Shown: positions 1 through 8,343 of the stretch, in pieces | Position numbering within the stretch: the first letter of the stretch is position 1 | Layout of the letters: each line of letters begins with the position of its first letter | DNA from: SIG701 sp045577175 | Lineage (GTDB): Bacteria > Bacillota > Clostridia > Oscillospirales > CAG-272 | Assembly: GCA_045577175.1 (NCBI GenBank) | Contig: JAZNHT010000023.1 | Location: 1-64,000 of the forward strand | Length of the DNA: 64,000 bases | Direction of reading: 5' to 3' | Made by a program: the position numbers and the translations under genes | Notes under the pieces: generated by a model | What the model was told of the DNA's origin: nothing | Database searches by the model: none | Seen by the model: the letters and a program-made list of their open reading frames with translations, nothing else

Positions 1-17
1 CACTTGTTTCCTCCTTA
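1..17 (-). promoter_or_regulatory. Shine-Dalgarno and GTG start of the gene after mutS (probably mutL)
   Basis: Read on the minus strand, a full TAAGGAGG ribosome binding site (10-17) is followed six bases later by a GTG codon at the window edge. A new gene therefore very likely starts here, 24 bases after the mutS stop. By the usual clostridial order it should be mutL, but no coding sequence is visible, so this identity is inference. Confidence 0.45.
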
Positions 18-26
18 CGGTATTTT

Positions 27-2612
27 TCAGAGAAGCTTCTTCCACTCAAACAGAAGATTCATCGCCTCAATCGGGGTGAGGGTATTGATATCCAGCATTC
101 GGAGCGATTCCTTGATTTGCTCCGCCGCGCTGTCTGCGAACGTGAGGGTCATATTCTCGGGCGTATCCTCCGTGCGTGCAGGACGTTTTTCGCGTACGTC
201 ATCTTCTTCAAGCGATTTGAGAATCTCCTTTGCACGCTTGGTGACTGTCTCGGGAACGCCGGCAAGACGCGCAACCTCGATTCCGTAGCTGTCATCCGTC
301 GGACCGCGGACAATCTTACGAAGGAAAATAATATCCGCGCCGCGCTTTTTGGCGGCGATATTATAGTTTACAACGCCGTCGAGCTTTTCCTCAAGCTCGG
401 TCAGCTCGTGATAATGTGTCGCAAACATGGTGCGCGCGCCGATCTTCTTTCCGGCGGTATATTCCGCGACCGCACGGGCGATGCTCATGCCGTCGTAGGT
501 ACTCGTGCCGCGTCCGATTTCATCGTAAATGATGAAGCTCCGACGGGTAGCGTGGGTGAGTATGAACGCGACCTCACGCATCTCCAGCATGAACGTGGAG
601 TGACCGGAGGCAAGATCGTCCGACGCACCGACACGGGTGAAGAGACGATCGACAACGCCGATGCGTGCTTCCCTTGCCGGAACAAACGATCCGATCTGCG
701 CCATGAGGATAATGAGCGCAGTCTGGCGCATGTAGGTGGATTTACCCGCCATATTCGGTCCCGTGATGAGCATGAGGCGATCCGTTGTGCAGTTGAGGTG
801 CGCATCGTTCGGAACGAAATACGAATCTCTGACAAAACGCTCGACGACGGGGTGCCTGCCGTCCTTGATTTCGATCACATCGCTGTAATCGACCTCGGGG
901 CAGACGTAGTTGTTCTCTGCCGCACAGGCGGCGAGGGAGACGTACACATCAATTCGCGCAAGCGCGGAGGCGGCGGCACGGATTCTTTCTGCGGATTTGG
1001 CAACCTCGTCACGGATGCGGACAAACAGCTCGTACTCCAGACTCTGCACCTTATCCGCAGCGCCGAGAATCGTTGCCTCGGTATCCTTCAGCTCGTCCGT
1101 TATGTATCTCTCGGCGTTGGCGAGCGTCTGCTTGCGGATATAATTCTCCGGCACGAGATTCTGGAACGATTTCGTAACCTCGATATAGTAGCCGAACACA
1201 CGGTTATAGCTGATACGGAGGTTTTTGATGCCGGTCTTTTCCCTCTCCTCGGCTTCGACACGGGCGATCCAGCCCTTGCCGTCCGCCATAATCTCACGGA
1301 GTGCATCGACATCCGTGCTGTATCCGTCGCGGATCAGTCCGCCATCACGAACGGAAAAAGGCGGTTCATCTACGATGGAAACGTCGATCATCTCGCGCAC
1401 GTCTGCAAGCTCGTCCATGGATGCGGCAATCTCCGAAAGCTCGGCAGATTTTGCCTTTTCCATAAGCAAATATTTAATATCGGGAAGCGTTGCGATGCTC
1501 TGTGAAATGGCGCGGAGATCTCTCGCACCTGCGGTACCGATACTGATACGCGTAATCAGTCGCTCCAGATCGAGAAGCCCGTGCAGAAGCGCGCTCAAGT
1601 CCTGTCTGAGCATATAATCCCCGTACAGCTCGGAGACCGCCCCCTGACGGCGCATGATCTGTTCGACATTCGTAAGCGGATGCTCGATGAACTGTCTGAG
1701 CAGACGTGCGCCCATGGAGGTATTCGTTTTATCGAGCACCCACAGAAGCGATCCCTTGCGCTCCTTCGTAAGCATCGTTTCCCGAAGCTCAAGATTGCGG
1801 CGGGTGGAAATATCCATATCGAGAAACTGCCCCGACTGATACAGATGCAGTTCCTTGAGAAACGAAATATCCGTCATCTGCATGGCACTGATATACGAAA
1901 CGGCGGCACCTGCCGCGACAAGCGCGAAGCGGTTCTCGTTCGTTTCCTTCACGTCAAAGCGGCTGACTGCGAGATCGATACACTCCGAACGGACAAAAAA
2001 CTCCGGTCGGTTGTCCTCGGTGAGACAGCCGAGACGCTCCTCAATGAATCTGGCAAGCCCCGGCAGAAGATCGATCGACGTATTGAGCAGAATCTCCCTC
2101 GGTGCGTAAGTGGAGAGCTCGTTTTCGATATTGGCGATCATCTCGCCGCCTGTGAACGAAGTCGCAGCAATATACGCCGTGGAGATGTCGGCAAAGCAAA
2201 CACCGGCGCTCTCCCCGTCGTAGAAAATCGTGGCGAGATAGTTATTCTGATTATCGGTGAGATGCTGGTTATCCGTGACGGTGCCGGGCGTGATGATCCG
2301 CACGACCTCACGGCGGACGAGCCCCTTCGCCTTGGACGGGTCCTCCATCTGCTCGCAGACGGCAACCTTGTATCCCTTTTCGATAAGCTGACCGATATAC
2401 TGCTCGGAGGAATGGTACGGAACACCGCACATCGGTGCTCTTTCCGCCTCGCCGCAGTCTCTGCCCGTAAGCGTCAGCTCAAGCTCTGCCGATACCAGCT
2501 TGGCATCGTCAAAAAACATCTCGTAAAAGTCACCGAGACGGTAGAAAAGGATGAAATCTTTGTACTGGTTTTTGATGTCCATGTACTGCTGCATCATCTG
2601 AGACAGCGCCAT
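27..2612 (-). CDS. mutS: DNA mismatch repair ATPase MutS
   Basis: This 861-residue protein has the normal length and layout of bacterial MutS, which recognises mispaired bases and small loops and recruits MutL. The N-terminal mismatch-binding domain carries GDFYEMFFDDA, which contains the Phe-x-Glu type mismatch-contacting motif. The C-terminal ABC-type ATPase domain has Walker A GPNMAGKST (about residues 614-622), Walker B IIYDEIGRGTSTYDG and the following ATHYHEL switch region. The protein ends with the short helix LTPIEAMNLLFEWKKLL typical of the dimerisation tail. The start is set by a GGAGGG ribosome binding site just upstream on the minus strand. Only 11 bases separate it from the RicA-like gene, so both are in one operon. 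No truncation or frameshift is seen. Confidence 0.97.
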   Translation of the reverse strand: MALSQMMQQYMDIKNQYKDFILFYRLGDFYEMFFDDAKLVSAELELTLTGRDCGEAERAPMCGVPYHSSEQYIGQLIEKGYKVAVCEQMEDPSKAKGLVRREVVRIITPGTVTDNQHLTDNQNNYLATIFYDGESAGVCFADISTAYIAATSFTGGEMIANIENELSTYAPREILLNTSIDLLPGLARFIEERLGCLTEDNRPEFFVRSECIDLAVSRFDVKETNENRFALVAAGAAVSYISAMQMTDISFLKELHLYQSGQFLDMDISTRRNLELRETMLTKERKGSLLWVLDKTNTSMGARLLRQFIEHPLTNVEQIMRRQGAVSELYGDYMLRQDLSALLHGLLDLERLITRISIGTAGARDLRAISQSIATLPDIKYLLMEKAKSAELSEIAASMDELADVREMIDVSIVDEPPFSVRDGGLIRDGYSTDVDALREIMADGKGWIARVEAEEREKTGIKNLRISYNRVFGYYIEVTKSFQNLVPENYIRKQTLANAERYITDELKDTEATILGAADKVQSLEYELFVRIRDEVAKSAERIRAAASALARIDVYVSLAACAAENNYVCPEVDYSDVIEIKDGRHPVVERFVRDSYFVPNDAHLNCTTDRLMLITGPNMAGKSTYMRQTALIILMAQIGSFVPAREARIGVVDRLFTRVGASDDLASGHSTFMLEMREVAFILTHATRRSFIIYDEIGRGTSTYDGMSIARAVAEYTAGKKIGARTMFATHYHELTELEEKLDGVVNYNIAAKKRGADIIFLRKIVRGPTDDSYGIEVARLAGVPETVTKRAKEILKSLEEDDVREKRPARTEDTPENMTLTFADSAAEQIKESLRMLDINTLTPIEAMNLLFEWKKLL

Positions 2613-2623
2613 GTTACCCTCCG

Positions 2624-3058
2624 TTAATTGTCAGCGGAATCACTTTCCGCAGATTTGGATGCGCAGTCGGCGTGGCAGGAGGCACAGTTATGCGTGCAGG
2701 GGCGGCGACCGGTGAGCGCAAACTGCAATTCTTCCGTGACGGCGTTCACCAGCGCGTCGCTCTCCTCTTTGGCGCGGACAAAATTCTGATAGGCCTCCGC
2801 CGTTGTGATTTTCTCGTAAAGCTCGTCAATTCTCTTCTGAATCAGACGGATCAGATCCTCCTCGCGCGTTTCCTTGGCGTACTCCTCGGTGAGCGCGGTC
2901 TGGTGGACGTTATATTCGGTAATCATGCGGATCACCTCGGCATCATTGTTGTATGCCTCGGCTGCGGCGGTGGATTCCTGATAACGCTTGTCGGCGAGAA
3001 TCAGATCGGCAAGCACCTTTACGGCGTCCTTCATTTCCTTGGTCAAAAGTTCACTCAT
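2624..3058 (-). CDS. YlbF/YmcA family protein, RicA-like, with four-cysteine tail
   Basis: The product (144 residues) is a mostly helical YlbF/YmcA family protein. In Bacillus subtilis, RicA (YmcA), RicF (YlbF) and RicT form a complex that binds [4Fe-4S] clusters and acts in RNA processing with RNase Y and in development. Position between miaB and mutS matches ymcA in B. subtilis, which favours the RicA identity. The tail carries Cys121, Cys125, Cys128 and Cys132 in a C-x3-C-x2-C-x3-C spacing followed by a Ser/Asp-rich end, a likely metal or Fe-S ligand set (inference). The ATG is preceded by AAGAAGGA. The family call is secure from helix pattern and context, the exact member less so. Confidence 0.8.
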   Translation of the reverse strand: MSELLTKEMKDAVKVLADLILADKRYQESTAAAEAYNNDAEVIRMITEYNVHQTALTEEYAKETREEDLIRLIQKRIDELYEKITTAEAYQNFVRAKEESDALVNAVTEELQFALTGRRPCTHNCASCHADCASKSAESDSADN

Positions 3059-3085
3059 TTGTATATCCTTCTTTCTGTATTTTCT

Positions 3086-4519
3086 TTATTGTACCGTTTC
3101 CGCACGGAGCGAAAACGTATCGGCATCGGTAATTTTCACGTTCACAAACTGTCCGATCACGGACGGATCGGCTGTGAAGTGAATCGGGCGCGGAGAATCT
3201 CCCCGTCCCGTGATTTTGGACGGATCGGTGCGGCTGACCTCCTCGGCGAGCACGCGGACGGTACGCCCGACAAAGCGTCGGTTGCGCTCAAGCGAAATCT
3301 CATTGGCAAGCGCGAGCATTCTTTCAAAACGGGCGGTGCTGACGTCATGCGGTACCTGATTTTCCATCTCGGCGGCAGGTGTTCCCTTGCGCGGCGAATA
3401 GATGAAGGAGAAAATCATATCGTAGCGCACACTGCGGAGCATCTCCATGGTCGCCTCGAAATCCTCCTCCGTCTCGCCTGGAAATCCGACAATAATATCG
3501 GAGGTGATGCTTACATCGGGGATCGCTTCGCGAAGCCGCTCGGTGATGCCGAGGTATTTTTCTGCCGTATAGCGGCGGTTCATGCGCGTGAGAATCGCAT
3601 CCGAACCGGACTGCACGGGCAGATGGAAGTGGCGGACGATTTTTTCCTCCTCCGCCATAACGCGGATGAGCTCGTCGGACGCATCCTTCGGATGGCTCGT
3701 CATAAAGCGGACACGGAAATCGCCGTCAAGCCGGGCGATGGCACGGAGAAGTGACGGAAAATCCGCGTTTTCGAGATCCTTACCGTAGGAGTTGACGTTC
3801 TGCCCGAGCAGGGTTATATCCTTCGCGCCGCCTGCGATCAGTCTGCGCGCCTCGTCAAGGATCGCCTCGGGCGTGCGGCTTCGCTCTCTGCCGCGCGTAT
3901 ACGGTACGATGCAGTAGGTACAAAAATTATTGCACCCGTACATGATCGATAGCCACGCTTTGTAAGAAATCGGTCGTGCGGTGGGGATACCCTCCGCGAT
4001 GCCGGTCGATTGGCCGACATTGAAGGATCGCTTGCCGCCGCCGAGTGCCGTATGGACGAGTGACGGAAGCGTATGAATCGATCCCGTATCGAACACAAAT
4101 CCGACGTAGGGATAGCTGTTCTTGAGCTGATCGGCGCGGTGCTTCTGCGTGACCATGCATCCGCCGACACCGATAAGCACTTCGGGATCGGCATCTTTGA
4201 GATGCTTATACTGTCCGATGATGGAGAGTGCCTTTTTCTCCGCGTGCTCACGGACGGCGCAGGTGTTGACAAGAATCAGCTTTGCATCTTCGGGAGTGTC
4301 GGTCAGTTTATAACCCATGAGGGCGGCAAGTCCCGCGATCCGTTCGCTGTCCGCCTCGTTCTGCTGACAGCCGAACGTCTGGACAAAGCAGCGCGGTGCG
4401 CGCTCGCCGATCATGCCGCGCTCGGCAAAAATCCGGGCGACAGCCGCGGCGTGTGCAAACTGTGCCTCGATAACCTCGGGAGAGAGCTCCGCAGGACTTA
4501 ATTTTCTTTGTTCGTTCAT
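3086..4519 (-). CDS. miaB: tRNA-2-methylthio-N6-dimethylallyladenosine synthase MiaB
   Basis: MiaB is a radical-SAM methylthiotransferase that adds a methylthio group to i6A37 of tRNAs. The sequence shows the N-terminal UPF0004 domain with its three cluster cysteines (FGCQQNEAD, NTCAVREHAE, GGCMVTQ), the radical-SAM motif YGCNNFCTYCIVP with the CxxxCxxC [4Fe-4S] ligands followed by RGRERSR, and a C-terminal TRAM domain. I chose the ATG at 4519 (protein starting MNEQRKLSP, 477 residues), because an AGGTG site lies about nine bases upstream. The longer reading to 4603 would overlap apbE and has no better site. The apbE stop is 25 bases upstream, so translation is probably within the same operon. 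Confidence 0.95.
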   Translation of the reverse strand: MNEQRKLSPAELSPEVIEAQFAHAAAVARIFAERGMIGERAPRCFVQTFGCQQNEADSERIAGLAALMGYKLTDTPEDAKLILVNTCAVREHAEKKALSIIGQYKHLKDADPEVLIGVGGCMVTQKHRADQLKNSYPYVGFVFDTGSIHTLPSLVHTALGGGKRSFNVGQSTGIAEGIPTARPISYKAWLSIMYGCNNFCTYCIVPYTRGRERSRTPEAILDEARRLIAGGAKDITLLGQNVNSYGKDLENADFPSLLRAIARLDGDFRVRFMTSHPKDASDELIRVMAEEEKIVRHFHLPVQSGSDAILTRMNRRYTAEKYLGITERLREAIPDVSITSDIIVGFPGETEEDFEATMEMLRSVRYDMIFSFIYSPRKGTPAAEMENQVPHDVSTARFERMLALANEISLERNRRFVGRTVRVLAEEVSRTDPSKITGRGDSPRPIHFTADPSVIGQFVNVKITDADTFSLRAETVQ

Positions 4520-4544
4520 AATAGCATTCACCTGTTTTGCGAAT

Positions 4545-5564
4545 TTATCCGGCAAGGGCGAAGAAATCTTCCACACCTGCCGTCGGGATGACACGTCCGT
4601 CATCCGTTACAAGGATCGCCTCAAAAGCATATCCTCCGTTTTTATAAAAGGCAAGAGCCGCCTCCTCGCCCATGACGAAGAGCGCGGTGGAAAGCGCATC
4701 GGCAAGTGCGCCGTCCTCGGCGATCACGGCAACGCTCGAAAGTCCGCTTTTTGCGGGAGCTCCCGTTTTCGGATCGAGAATGTGGTGGTAGCGCACACCG
4801 TCCTTTTCAAAATACCGTTCGTAATCGCCCGAGACGGAGACAAATCCGCCCGTGAGGGTGAGGTATCCGAGCACGGAATCGGGCGCATGAGGGTTGGTGA
4901 TACCGACCTTGTACGCTTCTCCGCCGTCCTTTTCGCCGAACAGCCCGACGTTGCCGCCGAGCGAGACGAGTCCACAGGAAAGCTCGGTCGTATTGAGATA
5001 GGCGATCAGCACCTCCGCGGCGTACCCCTTGGCAATGCCGCCGAAATCAAGACGAAGGTGCGGATCGATTTTGTCGGCACCGCTTTCCGTGACCGTTACT
5101 GCATCGGGATCCGTATGGATGAGCGCATCCGCGATTTCATCGGCAGTCGGAACGTATCCCTCGCCGTTGAAATCCCACAGATCGCTGAGTACGCGGAGTG
5201 TCGGCGAGAAAGCACCGTCCGTCGCCTCGGTGATTGCAAGCGATCGGGTGAGAAGCGTTATAAAATGTGCGGAAGCATCGGCAATGCCTGTCTCGGATGC
5301 GTTCATCCTTGCGGTATCACTGTCCAAGACCGTGACGGAAACGGCGTTTTCAATCTCGACAACCATCCGCTCGCATTCGTCATGGATTTCGGCAAGTCGG
5401 GATTCGGACACGCGCTCGCCGCTTTCGGATACGGCGGACAGGCGCACCGTGATGAACGTATTCATCGCGTAAAAGGTATTCTCGGAGTATGAAGGCTGTG
5501 CCGTACATCCCGACAAGGCGGCGAGCACGGCAAAAACAAGAAGGATCGCTGTGATTTTTCTCAT
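4545..5564 (-). CDS. apbE: FAD:protein FMN transferase (ApbE-type lipoprotein)
   Basis: ApbE proteins attach FMN from FAD covalently to Ser/Thr of extracytoplasmic redox proteins. The protein (339 residues from the ATG at 5564) starts with a lipoprotein signal ending LAALSGC (Cys20), so it should sit on the outer face of the membrane. Typical ApbE segments are visible: FYAMNTFITVRL near the mature N-terminus, RLDFGGIAKGYAAE in the FAD-binding core, and LVSLGGNVGLFGEK. The ATG overlaps the stop of the EetB-like gene by four bases (ATGA) and has an AAAGGAG site. Together with the two genes upstream it forms a flavinylation cassette; no FMN-accepting substrate protein is encoded in this window. 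Confidence 0.93.
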   Translation of the reverse strand: MRKITAILLVFAVLAALSGCTAQPSYSENTFYAMNTFITVRLSAVSESGERVSESRLAEIHDECERMVVEIENAVSVTVLDSDTARMNASETGIADASAHFITLLTRSLAITEATDGAFSPTLRVLSDLWDFNGEGYVPTADEIADALIHTDPDAVTVTESGADKIDPHLRLDFGGIAKGYAAEVLIAYLNTTELSCGLVSLGGNVGLFGEKDGGEAYKVGITNPHAPDSVLGYLTLTGGFVSVSGDYERYFEKDGVRYHHILDPKTGAPAKSGLSSVAVIAEDGALADALSTALFVMGEEAALAFYKNGGYAFEAILVTDDGRVIPTAGVEDFFALAG

Positions 5565-6109
5565 GACACACGCTCCTTTCCCGTTTTCAAAATCCGTGCC
5601 GCGATCAGATTCGCAAGAGCACCGCTGAGGGTGCCGAACAGCACGGCAAACAGCAAAAGCAGAGGCAGATAGGAGAAAACAGCCGCCGAGGACAGCCAGA
5701 ACACGGCACAGACGATCTGCCCGATATTGTGCGCGGCGGCACAGAGCACCGACACGCCGATAAACGAAAGAGCACGCGGATAAAGCCGATACGCAATTGC
5801 AAGTACCGCCAAGGAACAAATCGCACCCGAAAGCGAGAACGCAAGCGAGGAGACGCTGCCGAACAGAATTGCGGACAAAAGAACACGCGAAACGGAAACG
5901 GCGGCGGCATCCGCAAAGGATCGGCGGTGGCACGCGAGCATCACGGCGAGATTGGCAAGCCCGATTTTTGCCCCGGGCAGCGGCACAATCAGAGAAAGCG
6001 GAAACAAAGCCTCCACATACGAAAGCATGAGTGCCGCGCAGAGAAACGCGGCATCCTCGCACAGTCGGCGGACACGGTTACGGGAGGATAACGTCAGCGT
6101 CATCTTCAT
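5561..6109 (-). CDS. Gx transporter family membrane protein (EetB-like)
   Basis: This 182-residue polytopic membrane protein belongs to the Gx transporter family, often labelled heptaprenyl diphosphate synthase component I. It shows about five or six hydrophobic segments and the family segment PLPGAKIGLANLAVML near residues 45-60. In Listeria, EetB of this family works with EetA and an ApbE enzyme in flavin-based extracellular electron transfer. The ATG at 6109 is preceded by GGGAGGAGGG and lies inside the end of the EetA-like gene, giving a 32-base overlap and likely translational coupling. The 3' end overlaps apbE by four bases. Family assignment is firm; the flavin or quinone related role is inferred from neighbours. 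Confidence 0.8.
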   Translation of the reverse strand: MKMTLTLSSRNRVRRLCEDAAFLCAALMLSYVEALFPLSLIVPLPGAKIGLANLAVMLACHRRSFADAAAVSVSRVLLSAILFGSVSSLAFSLSGAICSLAVLAIAYRLYPRALSFIGVSVLCAAAHNIGQIVCAVFWLSSAAVFSYLPLLLLFAVLFGTLSGALANLIAARILKTGKERVS

Positions 6110-6476
6110 ACGCGCCCTCCTCCCCGACAATTTTCACAAGCACGCGGGCAGGGGCGCAGACAATGCTCTGCCCTGCTTTGGAAACAGCACCTGTTACGGC
6201 GCAGTTTCCGTTCGGACAGTCCGTCTCGGATACGTATACCGTGCCGTTCTCGATACGGATCGTCAGCGAATGCCCTGCCGAGGTGACCTGCATCTCGCGG
6301 TTTTCAGAAAGCGGATAGGTTTGCACAGAGGATTCCGTGATGACAGAGACAGCCGCGGCAGGTTGGACAGCCTGCACGGCATGATAAACAAGCGGCAAAA
6401 CGGCAAGAAGAAGCACCAGCGCGATCGCCGCAGCATCACCTGCACGGAAGAATCCGTGACGTTCTTTTCGCTCCAT
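6078..6476 (-). CDS. NusG domain II-containing membrane protein (EetA-like)
   Basis: The protein (132 residues) has a short basic N-terminus, one transmembrane helix (about residues 14-35) and an outside NusG-II-type beta domain with conserved cysteines Cys87, Cys92 (CPNGNC) and Cys107 (GQSIVCAP). This is the pattern of EetA and similar proteins that accompany Gx transporters and ApbE in Bacillota. It is the first gene of the minus-strand operon: the ATG has a GGAGG site and a consensus promoter lies 36 bases upstream of it. Function of the family is not settled; a part in extracytoplasmic flavin or electron transfer is inferred from the gene set. Confidence 0.75.
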   Translation of the reverse strand: MERKERHGFFRAGDAAAIALVLLLAVLPLVYHAVQAVQPAAAVSVITESSVQTYPLSENREMQVTSAGHSLTIRIENGTVYVSETDCPNGNCAVTGAVSKAGQSIVCAPARVLVKIVGEEGAYEDDADVILP

Positions 6477-6512
6477 GCCTGCCTCCGATTTTGCATAAAT
6501 CTACATTTTAAC

Positions 6513-6541
6513 ATTATACATCATTTTAATTTGAAAGTCAA
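6513..6541 (-). promoter_or_regulatory. Sigma-A promoter for the eetA-eetB-apbE-miaB-ricA-mutS operon
   Basis: On the minus strand TTGACT (6536-6541) is followed after 17 bases by TATAAT (6513-6518). No other strong promoter or terminator was seen between the genes downstream of it down to position 1, so all six genes may share this start. Confidence 0.65.
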
Positions 6542-6593
6542 TGGCAGACGGCAGGAAACGACCGAAATCATCTCAAAAAATCCGCGAAAAACC

Positions 6594-6622
6594 TTGACAC
6601 GAGCCTAAGAGTGTGCTATGAT
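6594..6622 (+). promoter_or_regulatory. Promoter of the gntR-nanA-epimerase operon
   Basis: TTGACA (6594-6599), a 17-base spacer and TATGAT (6617-6622). The -10 box is partly inside the perfect palindrome at 6619-6640, so a repressor bound there would block RNA polymerase. Confidence 0.65.
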
Positions 6623-6640
6623 ATATCACGTGATATATCA
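6619..6640. promoter_or_regulatory. Perfect 22-bp palindromic operator, probably for the GntR regulator
   Basis: The half site TGATATATCAC is followed directly by its exact reverse complement. It overlaps the end of the -10 box and ends 15 bases before the regulator's ATG. Size and position suit autoregulation by the FadR-type dimer encoded next to it (inference). Confidence 0.65.
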
Positions 6641-6655
6641 GAAAGGACGTGCTTT

Positions 6656-7291
6656 ATGCTATCGAACGAAGTGTACGCTTCCCTGCGTGAAAAACTCCTG
6701 ACCGGTGAGCTTCTTCCCGGGCAGATGATAAATCGCCGCGACGTTGCGGAGCAGCTCGGCACAAGCACCGCGCCCGTTCTGGAAGCCATGAAGCAGCTCG
6801 AGTTTGACGGGTATCTGGAAACGATCCCACGCCGCGGCACGTTGGTAAAGACGATCACCAAAGAGGATCTGATCGGCAACTATATCGCGCGCATCGGATT
6901 TGAGTGCATGGCGGTACGGATGTCCGTTACGTCCGGCTCGCTTTCTGCCCGTGCCGAGCATCTGCGCGCTCTTGCAAAAGCGGAAGCGGAGTGCCGCGCG
7001 GCACACGGTCCCTCCTTTGCGGCGTGGACGGCGGACAGCGAGTACCACATCGCTTTGGTGGAGGCGTGCGGAAATGCACGGTTGATTGACGAATACCGCC
7101 GCATCGCACTGCCGAATCTCTTTTACCGACAGCACTACGTCACGCGCGATCACCCGAACTCCGCCCCCGACGATCACATAAAGCTGACCGAGGACCTTCT
7201 TAGGGAATCCTCCCCCGATGCGGCGGAAAAACGAATCCGCGCGCATATCTCCTCGGGCATACTCTCCATTTCCGAGATGCTCGGCGACTGA
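6656..7291 (+). CDS. GntR-family transcriptional regulator, FadR/FCD type (NanR-like role)
   Basis: The 211-residue protein has an N-terminal winged helix-turn-helix (about residues 1-70, with INRRDVAEQLGTSTAPVLEAM and the wing TIPRRGTLVKTI) and an all-helical FCD effector domain (about 75-205). FCD metal/effector residues appear in DSEYHIALVEACGN, DDHIKLTEDLL and RAHISSG. E. coli NanR, the sialic acid regulator, is of the same class. The ATG at 6656 was chosen because GAAAGGA precedes it; an upstream GTG at 6611 would lie inside the promoter and operator. It heads an operon with the lyase and epimerase, so it likely responds to sialic acid, ManNAc or a phosphorylated product (inference). Confidence 0.85.
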   Translation: MLSNEVYASLREKLLTGELLPGQMINRRDVAEQLGTSTAPVLEAMKQLEFDGYLETIPRRGTLVKTITKEDLIGNYIARIGFECMAVRMSVTSGSLSARAEHLRALAKAEAECRAAHGPSFAAWTADSEYHIALVEACGNARLIDEYRRIALPNLFYRQHYVTRDHPNSAPDDHIKLTEDLLRESSPDAAEKRIRAHISSGILSISEMLGD

Positions 7292-7303
7292 ATCCGTTAC
7301 TTA

Positions 7304-7318
7304 TTCCGCTTTGCGGAA
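7304..7318 (+). other. Small hairpin between regulator and lyase genes
   Basis: TTCCGC and GCGGAA form a 6-bp stem with a three-base loop. It has no T-run and is too short for a strong terminator. It may set the relative expression or RNA stability of the regulator and the lyase. Confidence 0.3.
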
Positions 7319-7348
7319 CGATATATTTTGAAAGGCAAGGTAACTCAC

Positions 7349-8269
7349 ATGCAAAACAGCAAAATCCTTTTTAAGGGCATTATGCCCGCACTCCTCACTC
7401 CTCTGGACGAAAACGAAAAGCTGATCCGCCCCTCCGTCAAAAAGCTGATGGACTACGAATACAAGGGCGGCGTACACGGCTTCTACGTCGGCGGCGCGAC
7501 CGGTGAGGGTCCCGTCCTCCCCGCTAAGACGAGAATGGATCTCTGCGAGGCGGCTATGGAAGCAAACGAAGGCCGCGGCAAGATTATCCTGCACGTCGGC
7601 GGTCCGAACTTCACGGACGTAAAGGAGCTCGTGCGCCACGCAACAGCTGCCGGTGTTGACGGCATCTCTGCGATGGCACCGAATGCTTATTTCGCACACA
7701 CCGACCGCGAGCTGATCGATTACTACAAGCGCATCGCATCGATGACCGACAAGCCGCTGATGGTATACGTCACCCCCCTTATGCTCGGCAACAATCTTGA
7801 GCCCGTATTTGAGGAGCTGCTCGCCGTTGACAACATCATCGGTCTGAAATTCACGCTGTCTGACTACTACCGTATGAGCCTTCTGAAGATGATTAACGGC
7901 GGAAACGTCAACGTCATCAACGGTCCCGACGAGATGCTTCTGAGCGGTCTCGCTATGGGTGCGGACGGCGGTATCGGCTCCACCTACAACCTGATGGCTC
8001 CCTGGTACATCAACCTCTACAACAAGTTTATCTCCGGCGACATGGACGGCGCAAGAGCACAGCAGTACGCAATCAACAAGGTCATCCGCGTGCTCATCAC
8101 GTTCGGCGGCGGCGTTGCGGCTATCAAGAATCTGAAGGTGGCTATGCAGCTGAAGGGTGTCGAGATGGGCATCACCGCGTTCCCGGCTGCTGTTTACACG
8201 GACGAGGAAAGAGCCGAGCTGAAGCGTCTTCTGATTGAAGCAGGCGCAGATATGTCCCCGATCGCATAA
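7349..8269 (+). CDS. nanA: N-acetylneuraminate lyase-like aldolase (DapA/NanA superfamily)
   Basis: NanA splits N-acetylneuraminate into N-acetylmannosamine and pyruvate through a Schiff base. The protein (306 residues) is a TIM-barrel class I aldolase with GGATGEG (48-54) in the carboxylate-binding loop, Tyr140 (VYVTP) and the Schiff-base Lys167 (GLKFT). The stretch NGPDEMLLSGLAMGADGGIG matches the NanA type more than DapA. The ATG at 7349 has an AAGG site eight bases away; the TTG 21 bases upstream lacks one. It lies 57 bases after the regulator and before a GlcNAc 2-epimerase, the classic pair of steps for sialic acid use. Another keto-acid sugar as substrate cannot be excluded. Confidence 0.85.
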   Translation: MQNSKILFKGIMPALLTPLDENEKLIRPSVKKLMDYEYKGGVHGFYVGGATGEGPVLPAKTRMDLCEAAMEANEGRGKIILHVGGPNFTDVKELVRHATAAGVDGISAMAPNAYFAHTDRELIDYYKRIASMTDKPLMVYVTPLMLGNNLEPVFEELLAVDNIIGLKFTLSDYYRMSLLKMINGGNVNVINGPDEMLLSGLAMGADGGIGSTYNLMAPWYINLYNKFISGDMDGARAQQYAINKVIRVLITFGGGVAAIKNLKVAMQLKGVEMGITAFPAAVYTDEERAELKRLLIEAGADMSPIA

Positions 8270-8278
8270 GAATCCTTA

Positions 8279-8310
8279 AGAGCGTGAGCACCCTGTGTGT
8301 TTCACGCTCT
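8279..8310 (+). other. Hairpin between lyase and epimerase genes
   Basis: AGAGCGTGA (8279-8287) pairs perfectly with TCACGCTCT (8302-8310), followed only by GTTTCC. This is a weak terminator or a 3' stabilising hairpin and could lower expression of the epimerase relative to the lyase. Confidence 0.45.
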
Positions 8311-8343
8311 GTTTCCATACTATATTTTACGGAGGTCAGACTC

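Noticed and set aside
7319..7328. CGATATATTT before nanA, also present in the P6 promoter spacer, as a degenerate copy of the GntR operator half
   Set aside because: Only part of the half site matches, the sequence is AT-rich and there is no symmetric partner.
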